Below are positions 22,437 through 31,072 of a DNA stretch of 64,000 nucleotides, one piece after another; position 1 is the first letter of the stretch; the number at the start of each line of letters is the position of its first letter. Both the position numbers and the translations under genes were made by a program. The notes beneath the pieces are model-generated. The model had not been told where the DNA came from, did not search any database, and saw only the letters and a list, made by a program, of their open reading frames with translations. Source of the DNA: Parvibaculum sp. (GTDB taxonomy: Bacteria; Pseudomonadota; Alphaproteobacteria; Parvibaculales; Parvibaculaceae); NCBI GenBank assembly GCA_002694985.1, contig NZNS01000005.1, forward strand, positions 62,001-126,000, written 5' to 3'.

Positions 22437-23294
22437 TCAAATCCGCTTCACAATGTTCCGGCCCATGAGCCGCAACTGCCGCCGGAAGGCAGGCACCTCG
22501 ACCGGCATGACAAACGGGTTGAAATCCGGCGCGGTCATGATGTCCAGATAACGATCGCAAAGCGAGGCGGGAAGCAGCGCCGGAAGGATGGCCCCGTCAT
22601 ATGTCGCACCACGCGCCGAGGCAAGATGGGCCCGGGCATATTCAGCGACATCCGAAATTGCGGCTCGCAGTTCCTCGTTCATCTTCCCCGCCAGCACATC
22701 ATGCGGATCGATATTTCGCGCACGCAGAATGTCAGCGGGAAGCATGAGCCGTCCCTGCGAGGCGTGAAGCGGAAGCGCGCGAAGGAGACCTGCGAGCGCA
22801 TAGGCAATACCGGCATGTCGGATCGCCTCTCTTGCGCCATCCGCCTTTTTGGAATCGAGTGCTTGCGCGGCAAGCTGCATCAATGCCGATGAAGTTGCCT
22901 CCGCATAGGCTTCGAGCTGTTCCATATTCTCGAAAACATCTTCCGAGAGATCCCGCTCACGCGCGTCCGCGAGCGCCGATAATGTGTCGACTGGAAAGGC
23001 GTTCGCTTCATGGAGCGCGACGGCGGCGGTATGACCGCGCGTCTCCCCCTTCGGAAGGCCTTCCAAAGTCTCCCGCCACCATTGCAGCCGGATGTGCCCC
23101 ATCATCGGCTCTGTGACCGTTTCGGCGACGCGGGCAATTTCGAGGTTGAAGGCGTAGAGAGCAGTCAAGGCGGGACGCTGTGCGGCGGGCGTAAACAGAA
23201 GCGTCAAAAAACGATCGTGATCATGCGCGCGCAACTCGTCGAGGCATATGCGCATGCTCTCGCTCACTCCACCTTCCGGGCCGTCCTTCACCAT
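22437..23294 (-). CDS. Squalene/phytoene-synthase-fold protein, NDUFAF6-like
   Basis: The 285-residue protein belongs to the squalene/phytoene synthase family, but the prenyl-diphosphate aspartate motifs are gone. Where active enzymes have YAFCRxxDDxxD this has YAFNLEIARVAE, and the second motif region reads AGLLRALPLHA. The following stretch EPMMGHIRLQWWRETLEGLP closely resembles NDUFAF6, the mitochondrial complex I assembly factor of this fold. I therefore infer a non-catalytic assembly or lipid-binding role rather than terpene synthesis. It lies last in the yajC-secD-secF-DUF498-PuuD-like run on the same strand, beyond a terminator. No carotenoid or hopanoid genes are nearby. Confidence 0.72.
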   Translation of the reverse strand: MVKDGPEGGVSESMRICLDELRAHDHDRFLTLLFTPAAQRPALTALYAFNLEIARVAETVTEPMMGHIRLQWWRETLEGLPKGETRGHTAAVALHEANAFPVDTLSALADARERDLSEDVFENMEQLEAYAEATSSALMQLAAQALDSKKADGAREAIRHAGIAYALAGLLRALPLHASQGRLMLPADILRARNIDPHDVLAGKMNEELRAAISDVAEYARAHLASARGATYDGAILPALLPASLCDRYLDIMTAPDFNPFVMPVEVPAFRRQLRLMGRNIVKRI

Positions 23295-23308
23295 GAAGCC
23301 TTACCTAA

Positions 23309-23340
23309 AACAAACGGGGCCGCCTTCAAGGCGGCCCCGC
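23309..23340 (-). terminator. Rho-independent terminator of the PuuD-like gene
   Basis: GGGGCCGCC (23316-23324) and GGCGGCCCC (23330-23338) form a 9-bp GC stem with loop TTCAA. Read on the minus strand the stem is followed by TTTGTTTTAGG, a good U-tract. It sits 22 bases past the PuuD-like stop and just upstream of the synthase-like start, so that gene probably has its own promoter or depends on read-through. Confidence 0.85.
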
Positions 23341-23361
23341 AGAAATCACCCGGCAGGGAGA

Positions 23362-23970
23362 TCAGTAGATATTCTGCGCCGACACCATGGCAAAAAGCAT
23401 GGGGATCGACAGCAGCGTGTTGGTCCGCGAGAAGAGCATGGCAGTGCGCGCTGCACCCGGCTTCTGCTCGGCCGGAGCGTCGATCAGCCCCAGCGCGATC
23501 TTCTGGTTCGGCCAGATGACGAACCAGACGTTGAACCACATGATCGTACCGAGCCACATGCCGATACCGATGGCAATGTTCTTCGGAACAGCAAAACCTT
23601 CGCTCGCACCGAGCGTCACTGCATCGACGAGATAGCCGTTCATCATCGCAAGGATGAGGCCGGTGACAATGGTTGCCATGGCACCCCAGCGGAACCACCA
23701 CAGAGCGGCAGGTGCGATGACCTTGCCGATGGCCGGCTTCTGCTCGTCGGGAATGTTCGCCATGTTCGGAATCTGCACGAAGTTGAAGTACCAGAGCAGG
23801 CCGATCCACATCACGCCGCTGATGACATGCAGCCAGCGAAAGATGAAGGCGCCGAAATTGTGATCGATACCGCCCCAGTCGTTGAAGTTGAGATACATCA
23901 GCAGCAGAACCGCTGCGAGTACAAAACCGGCAATTACCGTGTTTCGCAAGGATGTCAGAATTGATGCCAT
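23362..23970 (-). CDS. PuuD-like (urate oxidase N-terminal family) integral membrane protein
   Basis: The 202-residue protein has about five transmembrane helices, including VIAGFVLAAVLLLMYL, FIFRWLHVISGVMWIGLLWYF, and WLGTIMWFNVWFVIWP. It matches the membrane domain of urate hydroxylase PuuD, but PuuD itself is about twice as long and carries a cytochrome c domain that is absent here. The conserved His (WLHVISGVMWIG) could ligate heme. No other purine catabolism genes are present, so a urate role is doubtful. The start at 23970 follows GGGGAGGACTCC, an excellent ribosome site; upstream sequence in frame (to 24075) is not conserved-looking. Confidence 0.75.
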   Translation of the reverse strand: MASILTSLRNTVIAGFVLAAVLLLMYLNFNDWGGIDHNFGAFIFRWLHVISGVMWIGLLWYFNFVQIPNMANIPDEQKPAIGKVIAPAALWWFRWGAMATIVTGLILAMMNGYLVDAVTLGASEGFAVPKNIAIGIGMWLGTIMWFNVWFVIWPNQKIALGLIDAPAEQKPGAARTAMLFSRTNTLLSIPMLFAMVSAQNIY

Positions 23971-24138
23971 GGAGTCCTCCCCTCTGAATGCCAATCGCCG
24001 CGGAAGCGGCCAGCAGGGATGCCAAGACGCGCGCCCAAAGCCGCGGGAAGCATGCCTCATCATCATGCGACTCAATGTCGCCAGCTGCGCAAAAGCTAGG
24101 ATTTTCTGGGAAGAAAGCCAAGCCCGCGAAAACCCTAC

Positions 24139-24513
24139 TCAGACTACGGCAATGAATGCCGCAGCAACTCGCCGATTTTCGGAAAGCATCATGTTGTAGG
24201 TCCGGCAGGCAGGGCCGGTCGCCATCGCATCGGGAAAGATCGCCTGCGACTCAAGCCGCCGCTGCGCATCGGCGGGCAGACGGACCGTTTGCTCGCCCAG
24301 GCCGATGATAACGAAGTCGAAATGTCCGGCAGCCTCGATAATCGGAGCAAGCGAAACGGGAGTAATCTGTTCGACGGACTTCGGCGACCAGGGATAAAGG
24401 CCGAGCGGTGTTACAATGACCGAGCCTTCGAAACGCTGGTCACCGAGACGGAAGCCGCCATTGCCATAGGCATCGACGGGCGGCTGTCCCTTGAAACGCG
24501 GTTTCGTGCCCAT
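24139..24513 (-). CDS. Mth938/DUF498 domain protein, NDUFAF3-like
   Basis: This 124-residue single-domain protein has the Mth938 (DUF498/DUF598) fold. Family features: VDAYGNGGFRLGDQRFEGSV at the start, the central DFVIIGLGEQTVRLP, and TGPACRTYNMMLSENRRVAAAFIAV at the end. Mitochondrial NDUFAF3, a complex I assembly factor, is the eukaryotic member. It starts 5 bases below the secF stop, so it is the fourth gene of yajC-secD-secF. This association with the Sec machinery is known for alphaproteobacterial homologues and fits a role in membrane protein assembly. Biochemical activity is unknown. Confidence 0.88.
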   Translation of the reverse strand: MGTKPRFKGQPPVDAYGNGGFRLGDQRFEGSVIVTPLGLYPWSPKSVEQITPVSLAPIIEAAGHFDFVIIGLGEQTVRLPADAQRRLESQAIFPDAMATGPACRTYNMMLSENRRVAAAFIAVV

Positions 24514-24518
24514 ACCGC

Positions 24519-25472
24519 TCAGGCCTTGCCAGGCACCTTCTCCTTGGAAACTCCGCCAAGCCCGCCGGTCGTTGCATCACGCGTGACACCGGCGGCGAGA
24601 AGCACCGGGGCTGCGATGAAGATCGAGGAATAGGTGCCGATGAAGATGCCGAAGATCATTGCGAAGGTGAAGCCGCGGATGACCTCGCCCCCGAAGATGA
24701 AAAGTGCGAACAGCGCAAGCAAGGTCGTACCGGACGTCATAACCGTGCGCGACAATGTCTGATTGATCGAGAGGTCGATCAATTCCGTCAGCGGCATTTT
24801 CTTGTATTTGCGCAGGTTCTCACGAACCCGGTCGAACACGATCACGGTATCGTTCATCGAGTAGCCGACAATGGTGAGCAGCGCAGCGATCGACTGAAGA
24901 TTGAACTCCATGTCCAGCAGGCAGAAGAGCGCGAGCGTCGCCATTACGTCATGCACAAGCGCGATCACCGAGCCAAGGCTGAACTGCCACTCGAAGCGAA
25001 ACCAGATATAGATGAGCATCAATGCAACGGAAACGAGGATGGCAAGGACGCCATCCTGAACGAGCTCTCCGCTGACCTGCGGACCGACCACTTCGACGCG
25101 GCGATATTCGACGCCATCGCCAAGCGCACTCTTGATCTGCTGAACAACGGCTTGCGAGGCCTTCTCCGCGTCGTCGCCTTGGGGCGACTGCACACGGATC
25201 AGAACATCGTCCGGCTGCCCGAACTGCTGAATCTGCACGTCGCCCAGCCCAAGCCCGCCGAGCTCGTCACGAATATTTCCGATATCAGCCGGCCCCTCGG
25301 TCGCGATCTCGATCAGGATGCCACCCTCGAAGTCGATACCGAAATTCAACCCGCGCGCGAAAAGCAGAACGACGGCGGCGATCATCACGGCAAGCGAAAG
25401 CCCGACCGCAACATAGCGCCAACGGGTGAAGGGGATATTCGTATCGTCGGGAATGAGCTTCAGATGTCTCAT
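24519..25472 (-). CDS. secF: Protein translocase subunit SecF
   Basis: RND-type partner of SecD that uses the proton gradient to drive late steps of Sec export. The 317-residue protein has six transmembrane helices, the periplasmic P4 domain between TM1 and TM2 and the family motifs NFGIDFEGGILIEI, TIVGYSMNDTVIVFDRVREN and LSRTVMTSGTT. It is separated from secD by about 20 bases and followed by the DUF498 gene after 5 bases, consistent with one operon. Confidence 0.97.
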   Translation of the reverse strand: MRHLKLIPDDTNIPFTRWRYVAVGLSLAVMIAAVVLLFARGLNFGIDFEGGILIEIATEGPADIGNIRDELGGLGLGDVQIQQFGQPDDVLIRVQSPQGDDAEKASQAVVQQIKSALGDGVEYRRVEVVGPQVSGELVQDGVLAILVSVALMLIYIWFRFEWQFSLGSVIALVHDVMATLALFCLLDMEFNLQSIAALLTIVGYSMNDTVIVFDRVRENLRKYKKMPLTELIDLSINQTLSRTVMTSGTTLLALFALFIFGGEVIRGFTFAMIFGIFIGTYSSIFIAAPVLLAAGVTRDATTGGLGGVSKEKVPGKA

Positions 25473-25493
25473 GATGTCATGTTCTCCCGGCGA

Positions 25494-27101
25494 TCACAGA
25501 ACGAGGGTTTTCGGACGGCGGCGGCGCAGCCATACAGAAACCATGTAGCGGTTAACGGTGAAGGCCGTGAAGACCGACGTAACGATACCGATACCGAGCG
25601 TCACCGCGAAGCCGCGCACGGGCCCGGACCCCATCTGAAACAGGATCGCCGCCGAGATGAGCGTGGTGATATTCGCGTCGAGAATGGAGGAAAGCGCTCG
25701 GTTGTAGCCTGACTCGATCGCGGGGATCGGTCCCTTTCCGGCCGCCACTTCTTCTCTTATTCGCTCATAGATCAACACGTTCGCATCGACCGCCATGCCG
25801 ATGGTCAGGACAATGCCCGCGATGCCGGGCAGCGTAAGCGTTGCCTGAAGCACCGAAAGAACGGCAAAGACCATCGCAATGTTCAAAATGAGCGCGATAT
25901 TCGCCAGGACACCAAAGAGCCCGTAACTGGCAATCATGAAGAGAAGGACGCCCACGGCGCCGATGATAGCCGCAATTTCGCCCGCACGGATCGAATCCGC
26001 GCCAAGGCCGGGACCGACTGTCCGCTCTTCGAGCACACTGATCGCCACGGGAAGCGCGCCCGAGCGAAGCAGGATCGCGAGGTTGTTCGCTTCCTGAACG
26101 GAGAAGCCGCCGCTGATCTGGCCCTGCCCGCCCATGATCGGCTCGCGGATCACCGGGGCGCTGATGACTTCATTGTCGAGCACGATGGCAAAAGGCCGTC
26201 CCACATTGTCGCGAGTGACTTCGCCGAACTGGCGCGCGCCGGTTGTATCGAACTTGAAATTGACGACGGGCTCTCCCGTGCGTTGGTCGAAGCCGGGTTG
26301 CGCATCGGTGAGGCGGTCGCCGCCAACCATGATACGCCGCTCAACGAGAACCGGCGCCTTGGGCTCGTCGACCGTGTAAAGCAGCTCGGTTCCGGCAGGG
26401 ACGGTGCGCGTCGCAAGTGCCTGCTGGCCGGACATCGCATTGCTCACGAGACGGAAGTTCATCTTCGCCGTCTTGCCGAGCAGTGCCTTCAACTGGGCCG
26501 GATCGTCGAGGCCCGGCACCTGCACCAGGATTCTGTCGAGGCCCTGCTGCTGGATGACCGGTTCGGTCGTACCGAGTTCGTCGATACGGCGGCGGACGAT
26601 CTCGATCGACTGCTGCACAGCGGACTGAACCCGGGCACGTTTCGCCGCATCGCTGAGCGAAATGGAAATCGTCTGTCCCTCGGCCTCGATCAGGAGATCG
26701 CGCTCCGGCAGCGTGGAAAACTGGTTGCCGCTGACAATGGAGGAAAGCGCTTCGATAGCCTCCTCCGCCTTTTCAGCGTCGCCCGCATTGGTGATGTTCA
26801 CAACGACATTGCCGCCATGAATACCAAGCCCTGTATAAGGAATGCCTTCGTCACGCAGCGTGCTGCGCACCTCACCCACCAGATCCTGCAGGCGCTCGCG
26901 AACCAGCGCATCGGTTTCAAGGCCGAGCAGCAGGTAGGAACCGCCTCTCAGATCGAGACCGAGATTGATCTGCTGGTTGGGAAGCCAGCCGGGAATATCC
27001 TCCAACTGCGACTTCGGCACGAAGTTCGGCGCCGTGTAGACCAGCCCTGCAATGCAGAGAATGTAGATAAGAACGATCTTCCAGCGGTCGAAATGCAGCA
27101 T
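25494..27101 (-). CDS. secD: Protein translocase subunit SecD
   Basis: The 535-residue inner-membrane protein pairs with SecF. The first helix lies at about residues 6-24 (WKIVLIYILCIAGLVYTA), followed by the large periplasmic domain opening with INLGLDLRGGSYLLLGLE, and five C-terminal helices with the motif IGMAVDANVLIYERIREE, where the conserved Asp participates in proton flow. Length and domain order are standard. It lies 39 bases downstream of yajC and directly upstream of secF. Confidence 0.97.
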   Translation of the reverse strand: MLHFDRWKIVLIYILCIAGLVYTAPNFVPKSQLEDIPGWLPNQQINLGLDLRGGSYLLLGLETDALVRERLQDLVGEVRSTLRDEGIPYTGLGIHGGNVVVNITNAGDAEKAEEAIEALSSIVSGNQFSTLPERDLLIEAEGQTISISLSDAAKRARVQSAVQQSIEIVRRRIDELGTTEPVIQQQGLDRILVQVPGLDDPAQLKALLGKTAKMNFRLVSNAMSGQQALATRTVPAGTELLYTVDEPKAPVLVERRIMVGGDRLTDAQPGFDQRTGEPVVNFKFDTTGARQFGEVTRDNVGRPFAIVLDNEVISAPVIREPIMGGQGQISGGFSVQEANNLAILLRSGALPVAISVLEERTVGPGLGADSIRAGEIAAIIGAVGVLLFMIASYGLFGVLANIALILNIAMVFAVLSVLQATLTLPGIAGIVLTIGMAVDANVLIYERIREEVAAGKGPIPAIESGYNRALSSILDANITTLISAAILFQMGSGPVRGFAVTLGIGIVTSVFTAFTVNRYMVSVWLRRRRPKTLVL

Positions 27102-27140
27102 GGCGAATTGCCCCCTCCCGGGCGGCTGAGAGCTTGCGGC

Positions 27141-27458
27141 TTAGGACGGGGTGTTGGTATTCGCGGGGACCGGCTCGGACTTGGAGCGCACCTCGCTGAG
27201 CGTCCCCTTGACGACGCGGACGCGAACATTCTCGGCGATTTCGACCGTGATCTCACCTTCATCCACCTTGGTGACCTTGCCGACGAGTCCGCCCGCCGTC
27301 ACCACCACGTCGCCACGGCGAACATTGGCGACCATCTCACGATGTTCCTTCACGCGGCGCTGCTGGGGGCGCAGCACGAGGAAGTACATGATCGCAAAAA
27401 GCGCGATGAACGGAAAAAGCTGGATCATGAAATCCGAAGCGCCGCCGGCTCCACCCAT
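27141..27458 (-). CDS. yajC: Preprotein translocase accessory subunit YajC
   Basis: Small single-pass membrane protein of the SecDF-YajC complex. The 105 residues contain one helix at about 12-30 (IQLFPFIALFAIMYFLVLRP), the conserved junction LRPQQRRVKEHREM, and a beta-rich cytoplasmic part (RRGDVVVTAGGLVGKVTKVD). It is the first gene of the sec unit; the upstream 214 bases separate it from the divergent ATPase gene and should hold both promoters. Confidence 0.96.
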   Translation of the reverse strand: MGGAGGASDFMIQLFPFIALFAIMYFLVLRPQQRRVKEHREMVANVRRGDVVVTAGGLVGKVTKVDEGEITVEIAENVRVRVVKGTLSEVRSKSEPVPANTNTPS

Positions 27459-27672
27459 TGAAGTCTCCTGTTATGGCCGTTTTCACGGCGGAACCGCTTG
27501 TCTAAAGAGGCCGCCTCAGACTGAATTGCGCCGGACTATACCGGCCAGCCGGGCATTTGCAAACAAGCTCGAACGCCTTGCATGGATGCAGCTAAGTTTT
27601 GGGATATACAGGGATTTCAGGAGGCAGCGGACGCCCCGCCTCCACCTGCGACCTCTCTTGCGAGCACTGCAC

Positions 27673-28533
27673 ATGACCAGCTCTTCCGAAACGGCAAATC
27701 TCCTGACCCGCATCGCCGAAGCCCTCGAAAGGCTGGCCCCGCCGCGGCCCTCCGATGCCTCGCTCGAGGCAGCAGACGCCTTCGTCTGGAACGCGGAAGA
27801 GGGGCGTCTCGACCCCGTGCCGGAGGTCGCCCGCGTGGATCTCTCCCTGATCAAGGGAATCGACCGACTCCGCGATATCCTGCTCGATAATACCCGTCGC
27901 TTCGCAAAGGGACTGCCCGCCAATAATGCACTTCTCTGGGGCGCACGCGGCATGGGCAAAAGCTCCATGGTCAAGGCCGCTCATGCCACCGTGAACGCGG
28001 AAATGCCGGGAAGCCTCATCCTCATCGAAATCCACCGCGAGGACATTGAGAGCCTGCCCCGCCTGATGACGCAACTGCGCTCTCAGGACCGGCGCGCCAT
28101 CATTTTCTGCGACGATCTTTCCTTCGACCATGACGACACCAGCTACAAGTCGCTGAAAGCCGTACTCGAAGGAGGCATCGAGGGACGCCCGAAGAACGTG
28201 ATTTTCTATGCGACCTCGAATCGCCGCCACCTGATGCCGCGTGACATGATGGAGAACGAGCGCTCAACTGCGATCAATCCCTCCGAGGCGGTCGAGGAAA
28301 AGGTCTCGCTGTCCGACCGCTTCGGGCTCTGGCTCGGCTTCCACAATTGCAGCCAGGACGACTATCTCGACATGGTGTCTGGCTATGCCGCGCATTACGG
28401 GCTGAAGATCGAGCCTGAAACATTGAAGGCCGAAGCCATCGAATGGTCGGCAACCCGCGGCTCACGCTCCGGCCGCGTTGCCTGGCAGTTCATCCAGGAT
28501 CTCGCCGGCCGCCTCGGCCAGAACCTCAGCTAG
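27673..28533 (+). CDS. DUF815 family AAA+ ATPase
   Basis: ATPase of the DUF815 group, found beside yajC/secDF in many Alphaproteobacteria but without an assigned function. The 286-residue protein shows Walker A GARGMGKSS after LPANNALLW, Walker B AIIFCDDLSF, sensor-1-like YATSNRRHL, and the family-typical ENERSTAINPSEAVEEKVSLSDRFG. The start MTSSSETANLL at 27673 fits the family; the frame is open far upstream through yajC antisense. Its stop overlaps the convergent nlpD-like stop by four bases. A role as remodelling factor near the translocon is a guess from context. Confidence 0.9.
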   Translation: MTSSSETANLLTRIAEALERLAPPRPSDASLEAADAFVWNAEEGRLDPVPEVARVDLSLIKGIDRLRDILLDNTRRFAKGLPANNALLWGARGMGKSSMVKAAHATVNAEMPGSLILIEIHREDIESLPRLMTQLRSQDRRAIIFCDDLSFDHDDTSYKSLKAVLEGGIEGRPKNVIFYATSNRRHLMPRDMMENERSTAINPSEAVEEKVSLSDRFGLWLGFHNCSQDDYLDMVSGYAAHYGLKIEPETLKAEAIEWSATRGSRSGRVAWQFIQDLAGRLGQNLS

Positions 28534-29534
28534 CGTCCGATCACCGTCTTCGGGTCGATCGCCTTCGCGCCCTGCCGGACTTCGAAATGGACCTGCGGCG
28601 TCACCACACTGCCGGAATTGCCGGCCAGCGCTATCGTCTGTCCGCGAGCGACGGTATCGCCACGCTGCACCAGCAGCTTGCTGTTATGCGCATAAGCCGT
28701 CATCCAGCCATTTTCGTGCCGGACAAGAAGCAGGTTGCCATAGCCCTTGAGCTCGTTGCCCGAATAGGCAACCACGCCGCTCTGCGCTGCGCGAACGGGA
28801 GCCCCCATATCGGCCGCGATATTGATACCGTCATTGTGGAGCCCGTTTGCCTTCGGCCCATAGGTCGAAAGAATCTTGCCTTCGACCGGCCACATCAGGC
28901 TGCCGGCCGCAGCAGGCGGAGACGGCAGGGGGGCTTTCCGGGCAGCCGTATTGGACGCGGTGCGCACAGGTGCAGCGGCGGATGTGGCAGGACGTGCAAG
29001 CGGCACTGGGCCACCGGTCTGTGAGGGCACGGGAATGCTTGGCGCAGAAGCCGTGCGCACCGGCTCGCGCGACGGCACCTGTAGCTTCTGGCCGACCTTG
29101 ATCGTGTAAGGCGGCGGAATGCGATTGAGGCTCGTGAGTGAGGTCACGTCGACGCTGTACATGCGCGAAATGCTGTAGGCCGTCTCGCCGCGCTGTACGA
29201 CATGAAAGCGGCCGGCCGGAATTTTCAGCCGCTGACCAACCTCGATATCATAGGGCGCGCGAAGCCCGTTAGCATCGATGACGGCGCGAAGCGGCACATC
29301 ATGCGCCCGGGCAATACTGTAGACCGTGTTGCCTCGTCGAACGACATAGGTGCCGCCGGGAGCCACCGTATCGATCGGACGCGACATGGGCATACCCCGA
29401 GGCTGCTGGCTGCGGGTGCCCTGCTGTTCGTCCCACCAAGGGCGTTCGCCGCCCCCGCATGCCGCAAGAAAGCCGAGAAGAGCCAGCGCAACAGCCAGCC
29501 TTCTCCCTCTCCGCATCTGATCGCGCCGCCCCAT
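28530..29534 (-). CDS. nlpD: NlpD-like lipoprotein with two LysM and a degenerate M23 domain
   Basis: Envelope lipoprotein likely activating a murein amidase during cell separation. A lipobox (LLGFLAAC) lies near residue 25; two LysM modules follow at about 62-106 (YVVRRGNTVYSIARAH) and 110-152 (HVVQRGETAYSISRMY), then a Pro/Ala linker and an M23 domain from about 215. The zinc ligands are lost: the HxGxD site reads NDGIN and the HxH site reads QVH, so it should be non-hydrolytic like E. coli NlpD. The start at 29534 follows GCGAGGCC. It ends the surE-pcm-nlpD run known from gammaproteobacteria, here without rpoS. Confidence 0.88.
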   Translation of the reverse strand: MGRRDQMRRGRRLAVALALLGFLAACGGGERPWWDEQQGTRSQQPRGMPMSRPIDTVAPGGTYVVRRGNTVYSIARAHDVPLRAVIDANGLRAPYDIEVGQRLKIPAGRFHVVQRGETAYSISRMYSVDVTSLTSLNRIPPPYTIKVGQKLQVPSREPVRTASAPSIPVPSQTGGPVPLARPATSAAAPVRTASNTAARKAPLPSPPAAAGSLMWPVEGKILSTYGPKANGLHNDGINIAADMGAPVRAAQSGVVAYSGNELKGYGNLLLVRHENGWMTAYAHNSKLLVQRGDTVARGQTIALAGNSGSVVTPQVHFEVRQGAKAIDPKTVIGR

Positions 29535-29567
29535 ATGGCCTCGCTGTCTCCGTCCCGGAACCTTCGC

Positions 29568-30236
29568 TCAGGACTCCTTCGCCACGCCTTCTACAAGCGG
29601 CACAAAACGCACTGACAAAAGGTCTTCGCGTTTCACACCATCCCCCGTCCGCTCGATGCGTACAAGCTTCTGCTCGCCCCGATTGCCAGAAATGGCAACG
29701 GGAACAATCATTAAGCCCCCCTCTTTCAACTGGTCCACGAGGCTCTGGGGCACGGCGGGGGCCGCTGCGGTGACGATGATTCGGTCAAAAGGCGCCTGCT
29801 CCGGCCAGCCCTTGCCGCCATCGCCGACCTTCGCCGTGATGTTGTGAATACGCAGATCGTCGAAGCGCTTGAGCGCGTCATTGAGAAGCGTCCGGTAACG
29901 CTCGATGGTGTAGACCCGTCTGCAAAGCCGCGCGAGGACCGCGGCCTGATAGCCCGACCCCGTGCCGACCTCCAGCACCTTCATGCGCTCGCCGACACGA
30001 AGCTGCTCCGTCATATAGGCGACAATATAGGGCTGGCTGATCGTCTGTCCGCATTCGATGGGTAGCGCATGGTCCTCATAGGCCTGCTTGCGAAAGCTGC
30101 CGGAGATAAATTTCTCGCGGGGTACGCGCTCAAGAGCCGAGAGTACGCGATTGTCGCGAATACCCTGGCGCCGGAGCCCCATGATGAGTTCGATCTTTTC
30201 GTGCTCGACTTCGTCCATGGACGGTTCTTCGCTCAC
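29568..30236 (-). CDS. pcm: Protein-L-isoaspartate O-methyltransferase
   Basis: Repairs isoaspartyl residues in aged proteins by SAM-dependent methylation. The 222-residue protein has the PCMT substrate loop RVPREKFISG and YEDHALPIECGQTISQPYIV, the SAM-binding motif LEVGTGSGYQAAVLARL, and VTAAAPAVPQSLVDQLKEGG. It lies 11 bases below surE and 33 bases above the nlpD-like start, so the surE-pcm-nlpD order is retained. A second PCMT-like gene lies near 54.5 kb; this one keeps the classic substrate-recognition segment. Confidence 0.95.
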   Translation of the reverse strand: MSEEPSMDEVEHEKIELIMGLRRQGIRDNRVLSALERVPREKFISGSFRKQAYEDHALPIECGQTISQPYIVAYMTEQLRVGERMKVLEVGTGSGYQAAVLARLCRRVYTIERYRTLLNDALKRFDDLRIHNITAKVGDGGKGWPEQAPFDRIIVTAAAPAVPQSLVDQLKEGGLMIVPVAISGNRGEQKLVRIERTGDGVKREDLLSVRFVPLVEGVAKES

Positions 30237-30247
30237 GGGCGCTACGG

Positions 30248-31072
30248 TCAGAACTTGCGTCGCTTCACGGGACCGGCCAGCGACCCGAGAGCCTCATTGA
30301 GCCTCTTCGCGGTCCGCTGATGCGTAAGGTCCATGTGCAGCGGCGTAACGGTAATACGGCCCTCATAGATCGCGCGAAGATCGGTTCCTTGCGGCGGATT
30401 GCTGAGGATGCGCTCGAAACCGAGCCAATAATAGGGGGTGTTGCGGGCGTCGATACGTTCCTCGACTCGGACCAGCGACTGATCGCGCTTGCCCTGCCGC
30501 GTGACCTCGATGCCGACAACAGAGCCGGGAACGACATCCGGGAAATTGATATTGATCAGGACCTCTTCAGGCCAGCCGGCTGCAATGAGCTTTTTGAGGA
30601 TATCGGGCGCGAAGTGCTCTGCCGTCGCCCACTTCACCTTGGACTGGCCGGAAAAGCCGAATGCCTGACTGAGCGCGACGGAGGGTATGCCGAGCTGGGT
30701 GCCTTCCATCGCTGCGGCAATGGTCCCCGAATAGGTGACGTCATCGGCAATGTTCTGTCCACGATTGACGCCGGAGAGCACGAAGTCGGGCTCGTTATCC
30801 TTCATGATATGGCGCACCGCCATGAGCACGCAGTCGGAGGGGGTGCCGCGCACGGCGTAACGCTTCGCATTCATCTTGCGCACACGCAGCGGATTAGCGA
30901 GCGAAAGCGAGTGCGCGGAACCGCTTTGTTCCTCCTCTGGCGCTACCACCCAGACATCGTTGCTGAGCTTCCGGGCAATTTTTTCCAGAACCTTGAGGCC
31001 TGGCGCATGAATGCCGTCATCATTCGTGACGAGGATACGAAGCCCGCCTATGCCGCTCTTGCCCTTAGCCAT
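30248..31072 (-). CDS. surE: 5'/3'-nucleotidase SurE
   Basis: Metal-dependent nucleotidase acting on nucleoside monophosphates. The family begins with [13 protein letters not shown] (metal-binding Asp-Asp pair), here at residues 13-25; [41 protein letters not shown] and NINFPDV follow. From the ATG at 31072 the product has 274 residues. Its first bases overlap the serS stop region by eight bases, so it is coupled to serS. A start further upstream at 31117 is possible but would overlap serS more. Confidence 0.95.
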   Translation of the reverse strand: MAKGKSGIGGLRILVTNDDGIHAPGLKVLEKIARKLSNDVWVVAPEEEQSGSAHSLSLANPLRVRKMNAKRYAVRGTPSDCVLMAVRHIMKDNEPDFVLSGVNRGQNIADDVTYSGTIAAAMEGTQLGIPSVALSQAFGFSGQSKVKWATAEHFAPDILKKLIAAGWPEEVLININFPDVVPGSVVGIEVTRQGKRDQSLVRVEERIDARNTPYYWLGFERILSNPPQGTDLRAIYEGRITVTPLHMDLTHQRTAKRLNEALGSLAGPVKRRKF

